This document shows positions 37,672 through 48,000 of a DNA stretch of 64,000 nucleotides, in pieces. The notes beneath the pieces were generated by a model. That model had not been told where the DNA came from and did not search any database. It worked only from the letters and a program-made list of their open reading frames with translations. The DNA is taken from the NCBI GenBank assembly GCA_026126025.1, contig JAHCJZ010000007.1:62001-126000 (forward strand). Reading direction: 5' to 3'. The stretch comes from Bauldia sp. (GTDB lineage: Bacteria > Pseudomonadota > Alphaproteobacteria > Rhizobiales > Kaistiaceae). Each line of letters begins with the position of its first letter. Position 1 is the stretch's first letter. The position numbers were made by a program, and so were the translations under genes.

Positions 37672-38514
37672 TTGAGCACCTCCCGCATCGACCGCCGTTT
37701 TGTCGCCTGCGCTGCCGAAGGGCGCGCGGCGCTGGTGACGTTCGTCTCGGCCGGCGATCCGGACTACGACACGTCGCTCGCGATCCTGGAGGCGCTGCCG
37801 GGGGCCGGGGCCGATGTGATCGAGCTCGGCATGCCGTTCTCCGACCCGATGGCGGAGGGGCCGCCGATCCAGCGCTCGTCGCAGCGCGCGCTCCGGGCCG
37901 GGCAGACCATGGCGAAGACGCTCGCCATGGTGCGTGCGTTCCGCGCGGGCGACCGCGACACGCCGATCGTGCTGATGGGCTACTACAACCCGATCTATTC
38001 CTACGGCAACGAGGCCTTCCTCGCGGATGCGGCCGCCGCCGGCGTCGACGGGCTGATCGTCGTCGACCTGCCGCCCGAGGCCGACGACGAGCTCTGTATC
38101 CCGGCGGCGAAGCACGGCCTCAATTTCATCCGCCTCGCGACGCCGACCACCGACGACCGGCGGCTTCCGGCCGTCCTCGCCAATACCTCGGGCTTCATCT
38201 ACTACGTGTCGATCCTCGGCATCACCGGCACCGCGTCGCCCGACACGTCGAAAGTGGCGGCGGCGGTTGCGCGGATCAAAAAGCACACCACATTGCCTGT
38301 GGCCGTCGGCTTCGGCGTGAAGACCGCCGAGCAGGCGTCGGCGATCGGCCGCACCGCCGACGGCGTGGTGGTCGGCTCGGCGTTGGTCAATGCCATCGCC
38401 GCGTCGCTCGATGGCGACGGCCGCGCCACGGCGTCGACCGTCGGCGCCGTCACCGGCCTCGTCGGCGAGCTTGCCCGCGGTGCCCGTTTGGCGCGGGTGG
38501 CCGCCGCGGAGTAG
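37672..38514 (+). CDS. trpA: Tryptophan synthase alpha chain
   Basis: 280-residue TIM barrel that cleaves indole-3-glycerol phosphate to indole. Catalytic Glu is in [16 protein letters not shown] and catalytic Asp is the SDP in the same motif; other landmarks are [50 protein letters not shown] and [11 protein letters not shown]. No ATG gives a proper N-terminus; the TTG at 37672 behind GGAG ([20 protein letters not shown]) does. It is split from trpB by about 870 bases containing two small genes and a repeat. Confidence 0.96.
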   Translation: MSTSRIDRRFVACAAEGRAALVTFVSAGDPDYDTSLAILEALPGAGADVIELGMPFSDPMAEGPPIQRSSQRALRAGQTMAKTLAMVRAFRAGDRDTPIVLMGYYNPIYSYGNEAFLADAAAAGVDGLIVVDLPPEADDELCIPAAKHGLNFIRLATPTTDDRRLPAVLANTSGFIYYVSILGITGTASPDTSKVAAAVARIKKHTTLPVAVGFGVKTAEQASAIGRTADGVVVGSALVNAIAASLDGDGRATASTVGAVTGLVGELARGARLARVAAAE

Positions 38515-38560
38515 ACTGGGCGCGGATTCCTCCCCGCGCCCCCAACACGGAACGCATGGC

Positions 38561-39508
38561 GTGAACTGGATCAACAACCTCGTCCGACCGAAGATCCGCA
38601 GCCTCCTCAACAAGCGGGAGGTGCCGGAGAATCTCTGGATCAAATGTCCGGAGACCGGCGAAATGGTGTTCCACCGCGACCTCGAGGCCAACGCCTTCGT
38701 GGTGCCGGGTTCGGGCTACCACATGCGGATGGAGGCGAAGCGCCGCCTCAACTATTTCTTCGACGGCGAGAGCTGGGAGGGGATCAACCTCCCCGAGGTG
38801 GCGGCCGACCCGCTGAAGTTCCGCGACGAGCGGCGCTACACCGATCGCCTCCGCGACGCCCGCGCCAAGACCGGGATGCAGGACGCCATCCTCGTCGGCG
38901 CCGGCAAGGTCGAGGGCGTGCCGATGGTCGCCGCGGTGCAGGATTTCTCCTTCATGGGCGGCTCGCTCGGCATGGCGGCCGGCGAGGCCGTGGTCACCGG
39001 CATCGAGGCCGCGCGCGACCGCAGCCAGCCCTTCGTGATGTTCGCCGCGTCCGGCGGCGCGCGGATGCAGGAGGGGATGCTGTCGCTCATGCAGATGCCG
39101 CGCACCACCATCGCGGTGCAGGAGCTGCGCGAGGCGCGGCTGCCCTATATCGTCGTCCTCACCAACCCGACCACCGGCGGCGTCACCGCGTCCTATGCGA
39201 TGCTGGGCGACGTCCACATCGCCGAGCCGGGGGCGCTGATCGGCTTCGCCGGCCCGCGCGTCATCGAGCAGACGATCCGCGAGAAGCTGCCCGAAGGCTT
39301 CCAGCGCGCCGAATATCTCCGCGACCACGGCATGGTCGACATGGTGGTCCACCGCCATCATTTGCGCGAGGTGATCGCGCGCATCTGCCGCCTCCTCACC
39401 TCCCCCGCGTCGATCGAGGGCGACACGCTGATCGAGGAATCCGACACCGAGCCGGAACCGATCGGCGAGCCCGAGGACATTCCCGGCACCGCCGTGGCGC
39501 GCGCCTGA
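38561..39508 (+). CDS. accD: Acetyl-CoA carboxylase carboxyltransferase subunit beta
   Basis: 315 residues from a GTG ([20 protein letters not shown]). AccD with AccA transfers carboxyl from biotin to acetyl-CoA, the first step of fatty acid synthesis. The carboxyltransferase core is intact ([78 protein letters not shown]). The N-terminal zinc ribbon, usually four Cys, keeps only Cys29; the others are replaced (CPET at 29-32, VPGS at 48-51), so it should not bind zinc. The C-terminal tail is acidic. The trpA-accD-folC order is conserved in Alphaproteobacteria. Confidence 0.97.
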   Translation: MNWINNLVRPKIRSLLNKREVPENLWIKCPETGEMVFHRDLEANAFVVPGSGYHMRMEAKRRLNYFFDGESWEGINLPEVAADPLKFRDERRYTDRLRDARAKTGMQDAILVGAGKVEGVPMVAAVQDFSFMGGSLGMAAGEAVVTGIEAARDRSQPFVMFAASGGARMQEGMLSLMQMPRTTIAVQELREARLPYIVVLTNPTTGGVTASYAMLGDVHIAEPGALIGFAGPRVIEQTIREKLPEGFQRAEYLRDHGMVDMVVHRHHLREVIARICRLLTSPASIEGDTLIEESDTEPEPIGEPEDIPGTAVARA

Positions 39509-39529
39509 CCGGCTCGTCCGGTCGCTGCC

Positions 39530-40861
39530 ATGCAGGCTCCCATGGATCGATCGAGCGCCATCCTCGACCGGCTGCTCGGCCTTCACCCGCGCCAGATCGA
39601 CCTGTCGCTCGACCGCATCGAGCGGCTGCTGGAGGCGCTGGGCCGGCCCGACCGCCGCCTGCCGCCGGCCTTCCACATCGCCGGCACCAACGGCAAAGGT
39701 TCGACCACCGCGTTCCTCCGCGCGATCCTCGAAGCCGCGGGCAACACCGTCCATGTCTACACCTCGCCGCATCTGGTGCGGTTCCACGAGCGGATCCGGC
39801 TCGGCGCGATCGGCGGCGGCCGGTTCGTCGACGACGAGGCGCTGGCCGACGCCCTCCTCAAGGTCGAGCGCGTCAATGACGGCGCGCCGATCACGCATTT
39901 CGAGATCACCACCGCCGCCGCGTTCGAGCTCTTCGCCTCGCAGCCGGCCGACTATCTTCTCCTCGAGGTCGGGCTCGGCGGGCGGCTCGACGCCACCAAC
40001 GTCATCGACGACCCGCTGGCAGCGGTGATCACGCCGTTGTCACTCGACCATGAGCGCTTCCTCGGCGTCACCGTGCCGGAGATCGCCGCCGAGAAAGCGG
40101 GCATCATCAAGCCGCGCCGGCCGGTGGTGACCGCGCCCCAGCCGCCGGACGCGATGAGCGTCATCGAGCGGATAGCGGCGCGGAAGCGCGCCCCGCTCCA
40201 CGCCGCCGGCCAGGAATGGCTCGCCTATGCCGAGCATGGCCGCCTGGTGTTCCAGGACGAGGGCGGCCTCCTCGATCTTCCGCCGCCGAAGCTTCCGGGG
40301 CGCCACCAGTTCACCAATGCCGGGACCGCGATCGCCGCGCTCCGCGTCGCCAAGCTTCGCGTCCGCGCCCAGGCGATCGAGGCGGGGCTGACGGCGGTCG
40401 AATGGCCGGCGCGGATGCAGCGCCTGACCAACGGGCGGCTGGTCGCGCTCGCCGGCGACGGCATCGCCGAGCTCTGGCTCGACGGCGGCCACAACCCCGC
40501 CGCGGCGGTGGTGGTGGCCGAAGCGCTGGCCGATCTGGAGGAGCGCTCCCCGCGGCCGCTCTACCTCGTCACCGGCATGCTGACGACGAAGGATCCGGTC
40601 GGCTTCTTCCGGCCGTTCGCCGGGCTCGCCCGCGAGGTGGTGACGGTGCCGGTCGGCGACCATGAGGCGTTCCCGCCGCAGCAGCTCGCGGAGATCGCGC
40701 GCAGCGTCGGCCTCACCGCGACCAGCGCCGACAGCGTCGAAGCCGCACTCCTTGCCGTCGGCCAGCTCAACCGCGGCAACCCGCCCGCGCGCGTCCTGAT
40801 CTGCGGCTCGCTCTACCTCGCCGGCCAGGTGCTCGAAACCAACGGCACGCCGCCGGGATAG
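39530..40861 (+). CDS. folC: Bifunctional folylpolyglutamate/dihydrofolate synthase
   Basis: 443-residue ATP-dependent Mur-like ligase that adds glutamate to folates and makes dihydrofolate. Landmarks are LGLHPRQIDLSLDRIERLLE at the N-terminus, the P-loop HIAGTNGKGSTTAFLRA, YTSPHLVRFHERI, ITHFEITTAAAFE, LLEVGLGGRLDATNV, ITPLSLDHERFLG, AEKAGIIK and the C-terminal LDGGHNPAA. The ATG at 39530 or 39542 may be used. It ends convergently to trxA across a gap with repeats. Confidence 0.96.
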   Translation: MQAPMDRSSAILDRLLGLHPRQIDLSLDRIERLLEALGRPDRRLPPAFHIAGTNGKGSTTAFLRAILEAAGNTVHVYTSPHLVRFHERIRLGAIGGGRFVDDEALADALLKVERVNDGAPITHFEITTAAAFELFASQPADYLLLEVGLGGRLDATNVIDDPLAAVITPLSLDHERFLGVTVPEIAAEKAGIIKPRRPVVTAPQPPDAMSVIERIAARKRAPLHAAGQEWLAYAEHGRLVFQDEGGLLDLPPPKLPGRHQFTNAGTAIAALRVAKLRVRAQAIEAGLTAVEWPARMQRLTNGRLVALAGDGIAELWLDGGHNPAAAVVVAEALADLEERSPRPLYLVTGMLTTKDPVGFFRPFAGLAREVVTVPVGDHEAFPPQQLAEIARSVGLTATSADSVEAALLAVGQLNRGNPPARVLICGSLYLAGQVLETNGTPPG

Positions 40862-40881
40862 GATGAGGTGTCCGCTGTCGT

Positions 40882-40996
40882 GTCCCGGGCGCAGCGCAGC
40901 ATGAAATGATGCGCTGCTGAACCGGGACCCACGCGGCGGCCGTGTGGACCCCGGCTCTGCGGTGCACCACTGCGTGCTGCACCGCGTCCGGGGAAC
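40882..40996. repeat. Dispersed palindromic element, family C (two hairpins)
   Basis: Two tandem hairpins fill the folC-trxA gap. The first pairs GTCCCGG with CCGGGAC (40882-40928) and, inside, GCAGCGCA with TGCGCTGC. The second pairs CCCCGG with CCGGGG and GCGGTGCA with TGCACCGC. Elements of this look are common between genes in Rhizobiales. I see one copy in this window. Confidence 0.6.
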
Positions 40997-41013
40997 GGGA
41001 GTTTGCTGCTTGA

Positions 41014-41052
41014 GAAAATGAGAAGGCCGGGCTGCGTCTCCGCGGCCCGGCC
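41014..41052 (-). terminator. Rho-independent terminator after trxA
   Basis: On the minus strand GGCCGGGC, a 12-base loop, GCCCGGCC, then TTCTCATTTTCTC. It is 23 bases behind the trxA stop and also ends the long addB-addA-trxA direction. Confidence 0.75.
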
Positions 41053-41075
41053 CCGTTGCCTCAGATTGGTGTTTG

Positions 41076-41450
41076 CTAAAGGCCCTTGCTGATCCAGGCG
41101 GACAGCCGGCTCTTGGGGGCGGCGCCGACCTGGATGGCCATCGGTTCGCCGTTCTTGAACATGATGAGGGTCGGGATCGAGCGGACGCCGTAGCGCACCG
41201 TCGTCTGCGGGTTCTCGTCGATGTTCAGCTTGGCGATCGTGATCTGACCGCCGAGCTCGCTGGCCAGTTCTTCGAGGGCCGGCGCGATGGCGTGGCACGG
41301 GCCGCACCATTCGGCCCAGAAGTCCACCACGACCGGCTTGTCGGCCTTGAGCACGTCCTGGTCGAACGATCCGTCCGTGACCTTCACCGGCGCGGTGTCG
41401 GCCTTTGCTGCGTTCCGGTCGAACGACCCGTCGGCGACTTTCGTATCCAT
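41076..41450 (-). CDS. trxA: Thioredoxin with duplicated N-terminal segment
   Basis: 124 residues, about 17 longer than E. coli thioredoxin. The fold is complete: [18 protein letters not shown] with the redox pair [40 protein letters not shown] with the cis-Pro, [12 protein letters not shown]. Ahead of it the first strand/helix segment is repeated: [14 protein letters not shown] (residues 5-18) and [14 protein letters not shown] (24-37), a tandem duplication of 57 bases. It reduces protein disulfides in the cytosol. The gene follows addA as in other Rhizobiales. Confidence 0.96.
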   Translation of the reverse strand: MDTKVADGSFDRNAAKADTAPVKVTDGSFDQDVLKADKPVVVDFWAEWCGPCHAIAPALEELASELGGQITIAKLNIDENPQTTVRYGVRSIPTLIMFKNGEPMAIQVGAAPKSRLSAWISKGL

Positions 41451-41504
41451 TGAATCCTCACGCCTCAGACACTGTGGCGAAGGTAGGAACGCGCCGGGGT
41501 AGCG

Positions 41505-44500
41505 TCAAGCTGCAGGCCGGGTGGGCTGGGTTGCGTCGACCGCAAGACCTAGGGTCTTCCGCTCCGCGACCTCCAACATTTCGTGAGGAATCTCCATGAG
41601 TTCAGGCCGGTCGGTCCACAGGAGGGCCGCCCTTGCCGGCCGGTCCGGATAAAGCCGCCGCAGCACCAGCCGGTAAAGCGCAAGCTGCGCAACATAAGTC
41701 TCCGGGACCGCCGAGAGCCGGTCGGGCGCCGGGCGATTCGTCTTGTAGTCCACGATGAGGACCGCGCTGTCGGTGACCGCGACCCGGTCGATGCGGCCGG
41801 AGAGAATCTCCAGCCCGCGCGCCGTCTCGATCTCGGCCATGACGTCCATCTCGGCCCGGCTGCCGGGCGCGAAGACCGGGGCATAGACCGGGTCGTCGAA
41901 CAGCCGCAGCACCTCGGCGGCCGTCCGGCGCCGCATCTCGGCAGGCCAGTGCGGCGCGGCGGCGTCGAGATAGCGGTCGGCCGTGGCGTGGCGGATGTCC
42001 GCCGGCTGCTCGGGCAGCGCTTCGAGGAGTCGGTGGATCATCCGGCCGCGTTCCAACGCCTCGTTCTGGCCGGCGAGGCGCGCGGCGAGGCCGGCGCGCG
42101 CCGCGAAGGCCACGGCCTTGTCGACGGGCGCCGCCGACGGCTTCAGCGCGCGGATGGCGCGGGCGGTCGAGGCCTGGCGGCGGAGCCAGCGCGGCGGCTC
42201 CGGTTCCGGGCCGGTCGCCGGCGGTTGCGGCGCGGCGGTCGCGGCCGCACCTGGGCCGGCGCGCCACACCAGCACCGGCGTGCCGTCGATCGCCGCGGCC
42301 GGGGTCGCGGTGGGGCCCAGCGCCGTCGTCACCAGCCCGTGCCAGCCGCCGGCAAGGTCGGTGCCCTGGTCCTTCAGCGTGCCGCAGACATAGAGGCGGT
42401 CGCGCGCCCGCGTCGCGCCGACATAGAGGAGCCGGCGATATTCCTGACGCGCCCGTTCGCGGTGGCGGTCGCGGATCGCCTTGATCGACGCCGGCAGCTT
42501 GCCGCCCGCGGTCCAGACCAGCGGCGCGGGCTCGGCCGCGTCGGGGTCGCCGGTGATGGCGAGGAAGTTCGGATCATGGCCCGAATGCGCGGGCGCCGAG
42601 CCGTCATCGACGAGGAACACGACATCGGCTTCGAGGCCCTTCGCGCCGTGCACCGTCATCACCCGCGCCTCGTTGCGACCGATTTCGGTCTCGCGGCGGA
42701 TCTCGGTCGCCGTGGAGCGCATCCAGGCGATGAATCCCTGCAGCGACGGCGTCTCGACCCGTTCATAGGCGAGCGCCTGGGCGAGGAATTCGTCGAGCAC
42801 GTCCTCTGCCTCGGCGCCGAGCCGGGTCGCGAAGCGCTGCCGCGCCCCGAGCGGGCCTAGCACCTCAGCGAAGAAGCTATAGGGGCCGGCGGTGTCGACG
42901 GTGGCGCGGAGGTGGTCGAGCCGGCGCCACGCCGTCGCGAAGGGCTCGGCGTCGTGCACGTCGCGAAGCGCCTGCCACAACGTGCCGGGCCGGTCATAGG
43001 CGAGCGCGAACAGCGCATCCTCGTCGAGGCCGAAGATCGGGCTCTTCAGCACCGCCGCGAGCGAGAGGTCGTCGCGGTCCTGCAGGACGATCTCGCCGAG
43101 GGCGAGGAGGTCCTTCACCGCGATGTGGTCGGAAAGGAACAGGCGATCCGCCCCCGCGACCGGCACGCCCGCCGATTTCAGCGCGCGGTTGATCGCCTCG
43201 CTCAGGACGCCGCGCTTTCGCACCAGAACCAGCACCTCGCCGGCGGTGATCGGCTTGCCGGCTTCGAGGCGCTCGCCGCGGACCAGCCAGTCGGCGACGG
43301 TCGAGGCGATGCGGCGCGCCAGCACCATTTCGGGCGCGGAATCACCGAGATGGTCGAAGGCCTCGACCCAGTCGTCCGGCTCGGGCTCGGCCGGCGGCGG
43401 CTCCATCGGCCAGATGACGACCATGCCCGGCTCGCGCTCGCGGGCGGCCTGATGCACCGGCGGCTCAGGCACGGTGGCGAGCCCGTGATGCGCCGCGAAG
43501 GGCTCGAAGATGCGGTCGACGGCGCCGACGATGTCGGGCGTCGAGCGGAAGGAGAGCGTCAGCCGGAGGTCGCTGAAGGCATGGCCGGCCTCCCTGGCGC
43601 GCGCCGCCACGTCGCGCTTCACCCGCGTGAACCACGCCGGCACCGCGCCCTGGAAGGAGTAGATCGACTGCTTCTCGTCGCCGACGGCGAAGAGCGTGCG
43701 GATGCTCTCGTGCGCCCCCTCGCCGGAGAAGAAGTCGTCGGCCAGCGCGCGGATCACCTCCCACTGCCCCGGGCTGGTGTCCTGCGCCTCGTCGAGGAGG
43801 ATGTGATCGAGGCCCTGGTCGATCTTGTAGTGCACCCAGCGCGACGCGTCGGTCTTCTTGAGGAGGCGGAGCGTGGCGACGATGAGGTCCTCGAAATCGA
43901 GGACGCCGCGGTCGGTCTTGCGCTGCTGGTATTCCTCCACGACGGACGTGGCGAGGCGGGTCACCGCGGCGCTCGATTCATAGGTCTCGGCGGCGCCGAT
44001 GCGGTCGAACAGGCCCTCGATGCGCGCGCATTCCGTGATGAGGATCGCTTCGAGCTCCGGCCAGCGGTCCTTGACCCATTTCGTGGCGAGGCCGCCCGGC
44101 GCGCGGACGCCGCCGGCGGCGGTGGTGAAGTAGCCGCGATAGGCAGCGAGCCGCGCCGCGTCGTCGGCTGCGGCGAGGTAGGGGGCGAGGCGTTCGGCGC
44201 ACTCGCCGTCGCGCTTGCCGCCGCTGGCGACGAGGAGCGGGACGAGCCGCGCCACCGCCGCGGCGTCGAGCGCCGCCTCCGACAGGATGCGCGCTTCGAG
44301 GCTGGCGCGGGTGTCGCCGTCGACCACGCCGAGCACGGCGCGAAGATCGGCCAGCGCGACCTCCAGCGGCTCCGCACTCCGGCCGCGCCGCGCGACCGCA
44401 TCCGCAATCCAGCGCTGCAGATCGTGGCGCTTCTCGACCAGCTCGGCGACCGCGTCCTCATGGCTACGGTCAGAGGCGGCGAGCACCACCGTGACCAGCG

Positions 44501-45047
44501 CCCGGCCGAGCGGCGATTGCAGATCGGCGGCGGCGCGCGACAGCACCGCGCGCTGCGATTCCGTGATCAGGACGTTTGCGGCGGTTTCCTCCAGCACCTG
44601 GAAATGCCCGGCCACATTGGCCTCGAACGGGAACTGGTGCAGCAGCCGCTCGCAGAAGGCGTGGACGGTCTGGAACTTGAGCCCGCCCGGGGTCTCCAGC
44701 GCCCGGGCGAACAGCCGGCGCGCCCGCACCAGCGTCGCAGCGTCGGGCGCCCGTCCCTCCATCTCCGCGATGTGCTCGCGGAGCGCGGCGTCGTCGAGCT
44801 GGACCCATCCCACGAGGTCGTCGAAGACGCGCCGCGCCATCTCGGCTGCTGCGGCCTTGGTGAAGGTGAGGCAGAGGATGCGCGCCGGGTCGGCGCCGGC
44901 GAGCAGTAGCCGCACCACGCGACGCGCGAGAACATAGGTCTTGCCCGAGCCGGCATTGGCCGACACCCACACCGAGCGGCGCGGGTCGGACGCCTCGGCC
45001 TGGCGGCTGAGGGTCAGCGGATCGCTGAAGCGGCGGCGCGCGCTCAT
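41505..45047 (-). CDS. addA: Double-strand break repair helicase-nuclease AddA
   Basis: 1180 residues. AddA with AddB resects double-strand DNA ends for RecA loading, the alphaproteobacterial substitute for RecBCD. UvrD-type helicase motifs: Walker A VSANAGSGKTYVLARRVV, motif Ia LTFTKAAAAEMARRV, motif II LLDEAQDTSPGQWEVI, motif III FAVGDEKQSIYSFQGA, motif V VMTVHGAKGLEADVVFLVDD and motif VI RLLYVGATRARDRLYV. The C-terminal RecB-like nuclease has IDRVAVTDSAVLIVDYKTNR. The ATG overlaps the addB stop by four bases (ATGA); a GTG at 45074 would extend it needlessly. Confidence 0.97.
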   Translation of the reverse strand: MSARRRFSDPLTLSRQAEASDPRRSVWVSANAGSGKTYVLARRVVRLLLAGADPARILCLTFTKAAAAEMARRVFDDLVGWVQLDDAALREHIAEMEGRAPDAATLVRARRLFARALETPGGLKFQTVHAFCERLLHQFPFEANVAGHFQVLEETAANVLITESQRAVLSRAAADLQSPLGRALVTVVLAASDRSHEDAVAELVEKRHDLQRWIADAVARRGRSAEPLEVALADLRAVLGVVDGDTRASLEARILSEAALDAAAVARLVPLLVASGGKRDGECAERLAPYLAAADDAARLAAYRGYFTTAAGGVRAPGGLATKWVKDRWPELEAILITECARIEGLFDRIGAAETYESSAAVTRLATSVVEEYQQRKTDRGVLDFEDLIVATLRLLKKTDASRWVHYKIDQGLDHILLDEAQDTSPGQWEVIRALADDFFSGEGAHESIRTLFAVGDEKQSIYSFQGAVPAWFTRVKRDVAARAREAGHAFSDLRLTLSFRSTPDIVGAVDRIFEPFAAHHGLATVPEPPVHQAAREREPGMVVIWPMEPPPAEPEPDDWVEAFDHLGDSAPEMVLARRIASTVADWLVRGERLEAGKPITAGEVLVLVRKRGVLSEAINRALKSAGVPVAGADRLFLSDHIAVKDLLALGEIVLQDRDDLSLAAVLKSPIFGLDEDALFALAYDRPGTLWQALRDVHDAEPFATAWRRLDHLRATVDTAGPYSFFAEVLGPLGARQRFATRLGAEAEDVLDEFLAQALAYERVETPSLQGFIAWMRSTATEIRRETEIGRNEARVMTVHGAKGLEADVVFLVDDGSAPAHSGHDPNFLAITGDPDAAEPAPLVWTAGGKLPASIKAIRDRHRERARQEYRRLLYVGATRARDRLYVCGTLKDQGTDLAGGWHGLVTTALGPTATPAAAIDGTPVLVWRAGPGAAATAAPQPPATGPEPEPPRWLRRQASTARAIRALKPSAAPVDKAVAFAARAGLAARLAGQNEALERGRMIHRLLEALPEQPADIRHATADRYLDAAAPHWPAEMRRRTAAEVLRLFDDPVYAPVFAPGSRAEMDVMAEIETARGLEILSGRIDRVAVTDSAVLIVDYKTNRPAPDRLSAVPETYVAQLALYRLVLRRLYPDRPARAALLWTDRPELMEIPHEMLEVAERKTLGLAVDATQPTRPAA

Positions 45048-48000
45048 GGCGCCGGCCCCGTCGCCAGCCGCCACTCCGAAACCCGGGCGAGGTGGTCGTA
45101 GTCGCCAGGGAAGCGGCGCTCGAACATCGGACGCACCTGCGACCTATAGGGCTGCAGTGGGTCGTCATAGGCGGCGATCAGCTTGTGCAGCCGCGCCATC
45201 GCTTCGGCGCCGAGCGAGTCCGGCGTCCACGCGTCATCCGCTGCCGGACGCAGGATGCCGTCCTTGCCGACGCGGCCGAGCGCGATCCAGGCGAGCTCCG
45301 CCACGGAGCGGCCGCGGAACGGATCGCCGAAAGCGCCGGCGGTCACCATCGCCGCTTCCAGGGCCATCTGCGGCGCGAAGAGGAGCACCTGCCTCGCGGT
45401 CGGCGGGTTGCCGGTCTTGTAGTCGTAGATCTCGACCCGGCCGTCGCGGCGAAGGTCGATGCGGTCGGCCCGGCCGGTCAGCTTGAACGGACCCGCCGGA
45501 GCCAGGATTTCGAGGGAGCCGGCGACCTCGGTGAACCGCGCCTCGATCTCCGGGTCGCGGGCCGCTTCCCAATCCGCCAGCCATTGCGCGAGGCGCGGCG
45601 CGCGCAGCGTCCACACCACATGCACCTCGGGGAAGGCGCTGATTTCCCGGAACAGCTCGTCCCAGATGGCGAGGAACGCCTTGATCGCCGCCTCGTCGAA
45701 CGGGCCGCGGACCTTCGCGGTGAACGCGGCGAAGGCCTCGTGGATCAGCGTGCCGCGAAGGCGCGGATCGGCGCGCTGGCCGACCGGCTCCAGCGGCTCC
45801 AGGCCGAGAATGCGGCGGGCATAGACCGCGTAGGGGTCGCGGATCAGCGTCTCGACCGAGGTGATGGAGATTTCCCGCGGCCGGGCATGGAGCGGCGGCG
45901 CCGGCGCCGGGCGCGGCGCGGGCGTGAAGGCGTCCGCCTTCACCCGGTCGAGCAGGCGCGCCAGCGCGACGACGCGGTCGCCGCGGCCGGCCATCTCCGC
46001 CATCTGCGCCTCTCCGGCGACCGCCGCGAGGCGGCGCAGCCAGCGCGACATCACGGTCGGCGCGCCGCCGCGCTTCTGCGCGCGGGTGACGATGACGCGC
46101 GGCGACGCCATCGCCTCGGTGAAGTCATGCGCCGAAAGCCCGATGCGGCGCTCGGGCGGGGGGAGGCCGATCGCGGCGCGCATCCGCCGCGACAGCCACG
46201 GGTCGGTGCGCGGTTCGGCCGGCCAGACCCCCTCGTCGAGCCCGCCGAGGATGACGAGGTCGACAGCCTGAAGCCGAGCCTCCAGCGTTCCCCAGATGTG
46301 GACGCGCGGGTCGGCCCCCAGCGGCGGCGCGATCGCGACGCCGGCCATCATCGCCTGGAGGAAGGCCGGGAATTCGTGGGGCGGCATCGTCAAGCGATCG
46401 GCGGCGAGGAGGCCTTCCAGCAGCGTCGCCAGCGCTTCGCCGGACGGATCGCCCCAGAGGGCGCCGACGCCCTTGTCGTCGGCCATGGCGGCGTCGAGCG
46501 CGGCGGCGAGGAGCCGGGTGGCGTCCGCCGCGTCGAAATCGCCCCGCGCCGCGGCTTCCAGCGGGCCGAGCGTGCGGCCGATGGCGTCGGCGAGCTCTTC
46601 GGCGAGCTGCCAATGGTGGCGCGACAGGCGGCGGCGCACGCGCGGGATGAAGCGGTCGGCCTTCATCTCGGTGGCGAAGCGCACCTCCGTCACGGCGCGG
46701 TGAAGGTCGGCGATGCGGCCGACGCGGCCGGTGCCGCGGAACAGCGCCGCCTCCAGCGCGCGTGCGGCGCGGCGGCAGCGCGTTCGGTGCATGCCGAAGG
46801 CGGCGAGCGGGTGCTTGGCGAGCGCCAGCACCCGCACCGGCTCGGGCCGGAGCGCGGTCTCCGCGAGGAGGCGCGCGAACACGCCGGCCGGCGTGGTGTC
46901 GAGCGGGCGGCCGGCGGAATCGTCGACCCGGATGCTCCACCGCCCGAGCTCGACCGCGACGCGGCGCGCCAGCGCGCGGTCGGGCGTCACCAGCGCCGCG
47001 ACCTGGCCGTCGGTCTCGACGCTCTCGCGGAGGGCCACGGCGATGGCAAGCGCCTCCTCCTGCTCGTTCCGCGCGACCATGAGGTCGACGCCGGCGAAGG
47101 CGTCGGCCGTGACCGCCGGACGCGCCGCCCAGGCCTCGGTGGTGGTGGCCGGGCGCATCGCCTCGGCGAGGACGCGGCTTCGCTCCGCCAGCGCCGGCGG
47201 GGCGGTGCCGAGCGGCACGACGTCCTCCCGCACGATGCCGATGCCGCTGAGGAGCTGGCGGAGGCCGGCCTGCGGATGGCTCGGCGCGCCGAGCCCGCCA
47301 TCGGCCTCGGCGATGGCAGCCCAGCCTTCGGTGTCGAGATAGGGATCGAGGCCCGGCAGGACGACCGAGCCGTTGGGCAGCCGCGCTATCGCCGCGAGCA
47401 GCGCGGCGGTCGCCGGGACGGAGCCGGTCGAGCCGGCGGCGATGACCGGCCCCGGCGGCGGACGCTTCGCAAGCCGCGCCGCCTCGGCGCGCAGCAGCGT
47501 GTCGCGGCGGGTGGAGGGGTCGGCGACGCCATGCTCGGCGAGATGGGCCGGCCACGCCTCCGCGGCGATCCTGAGGAAGTCGAGCGTCAGCTGCCAGTAG
47601 CCGGGATAGTCCGCGGGCGACAACTCGCCGAGGCGGTCCCATGCGATGCCGGCGATCTCCATGTCGTCGATCAGCCGCGCGAGGTCGGCGGCGAGCCGCG
47701 CCGCATCGCCGGCCGAGGCCGGGACCAGCAGCGGCTCGTCCGGCGACAGCGGGAGCTGCGAGCGCCGCACCGTCCGCCCCCAGGCGACTACCAGCCGCGT
47801 CAGCGCGATGAGCCGCTCCAGCCGCGAGACCGAGGGCGGCAATACCAGCGCGTCCGCGGGGTCCTCGGGCGGCGGCTCCAGCAGATGGGCCTCCTCGTCG
47901 ACATCCCCGATCGGCCGGATGCGCGGAAGGATCGCGGCGGCGACCCCGGTGCGCCCGACGAGGATCTGGCGGAGCGCGCGCACCGCGCGGCGCGTCGGCA

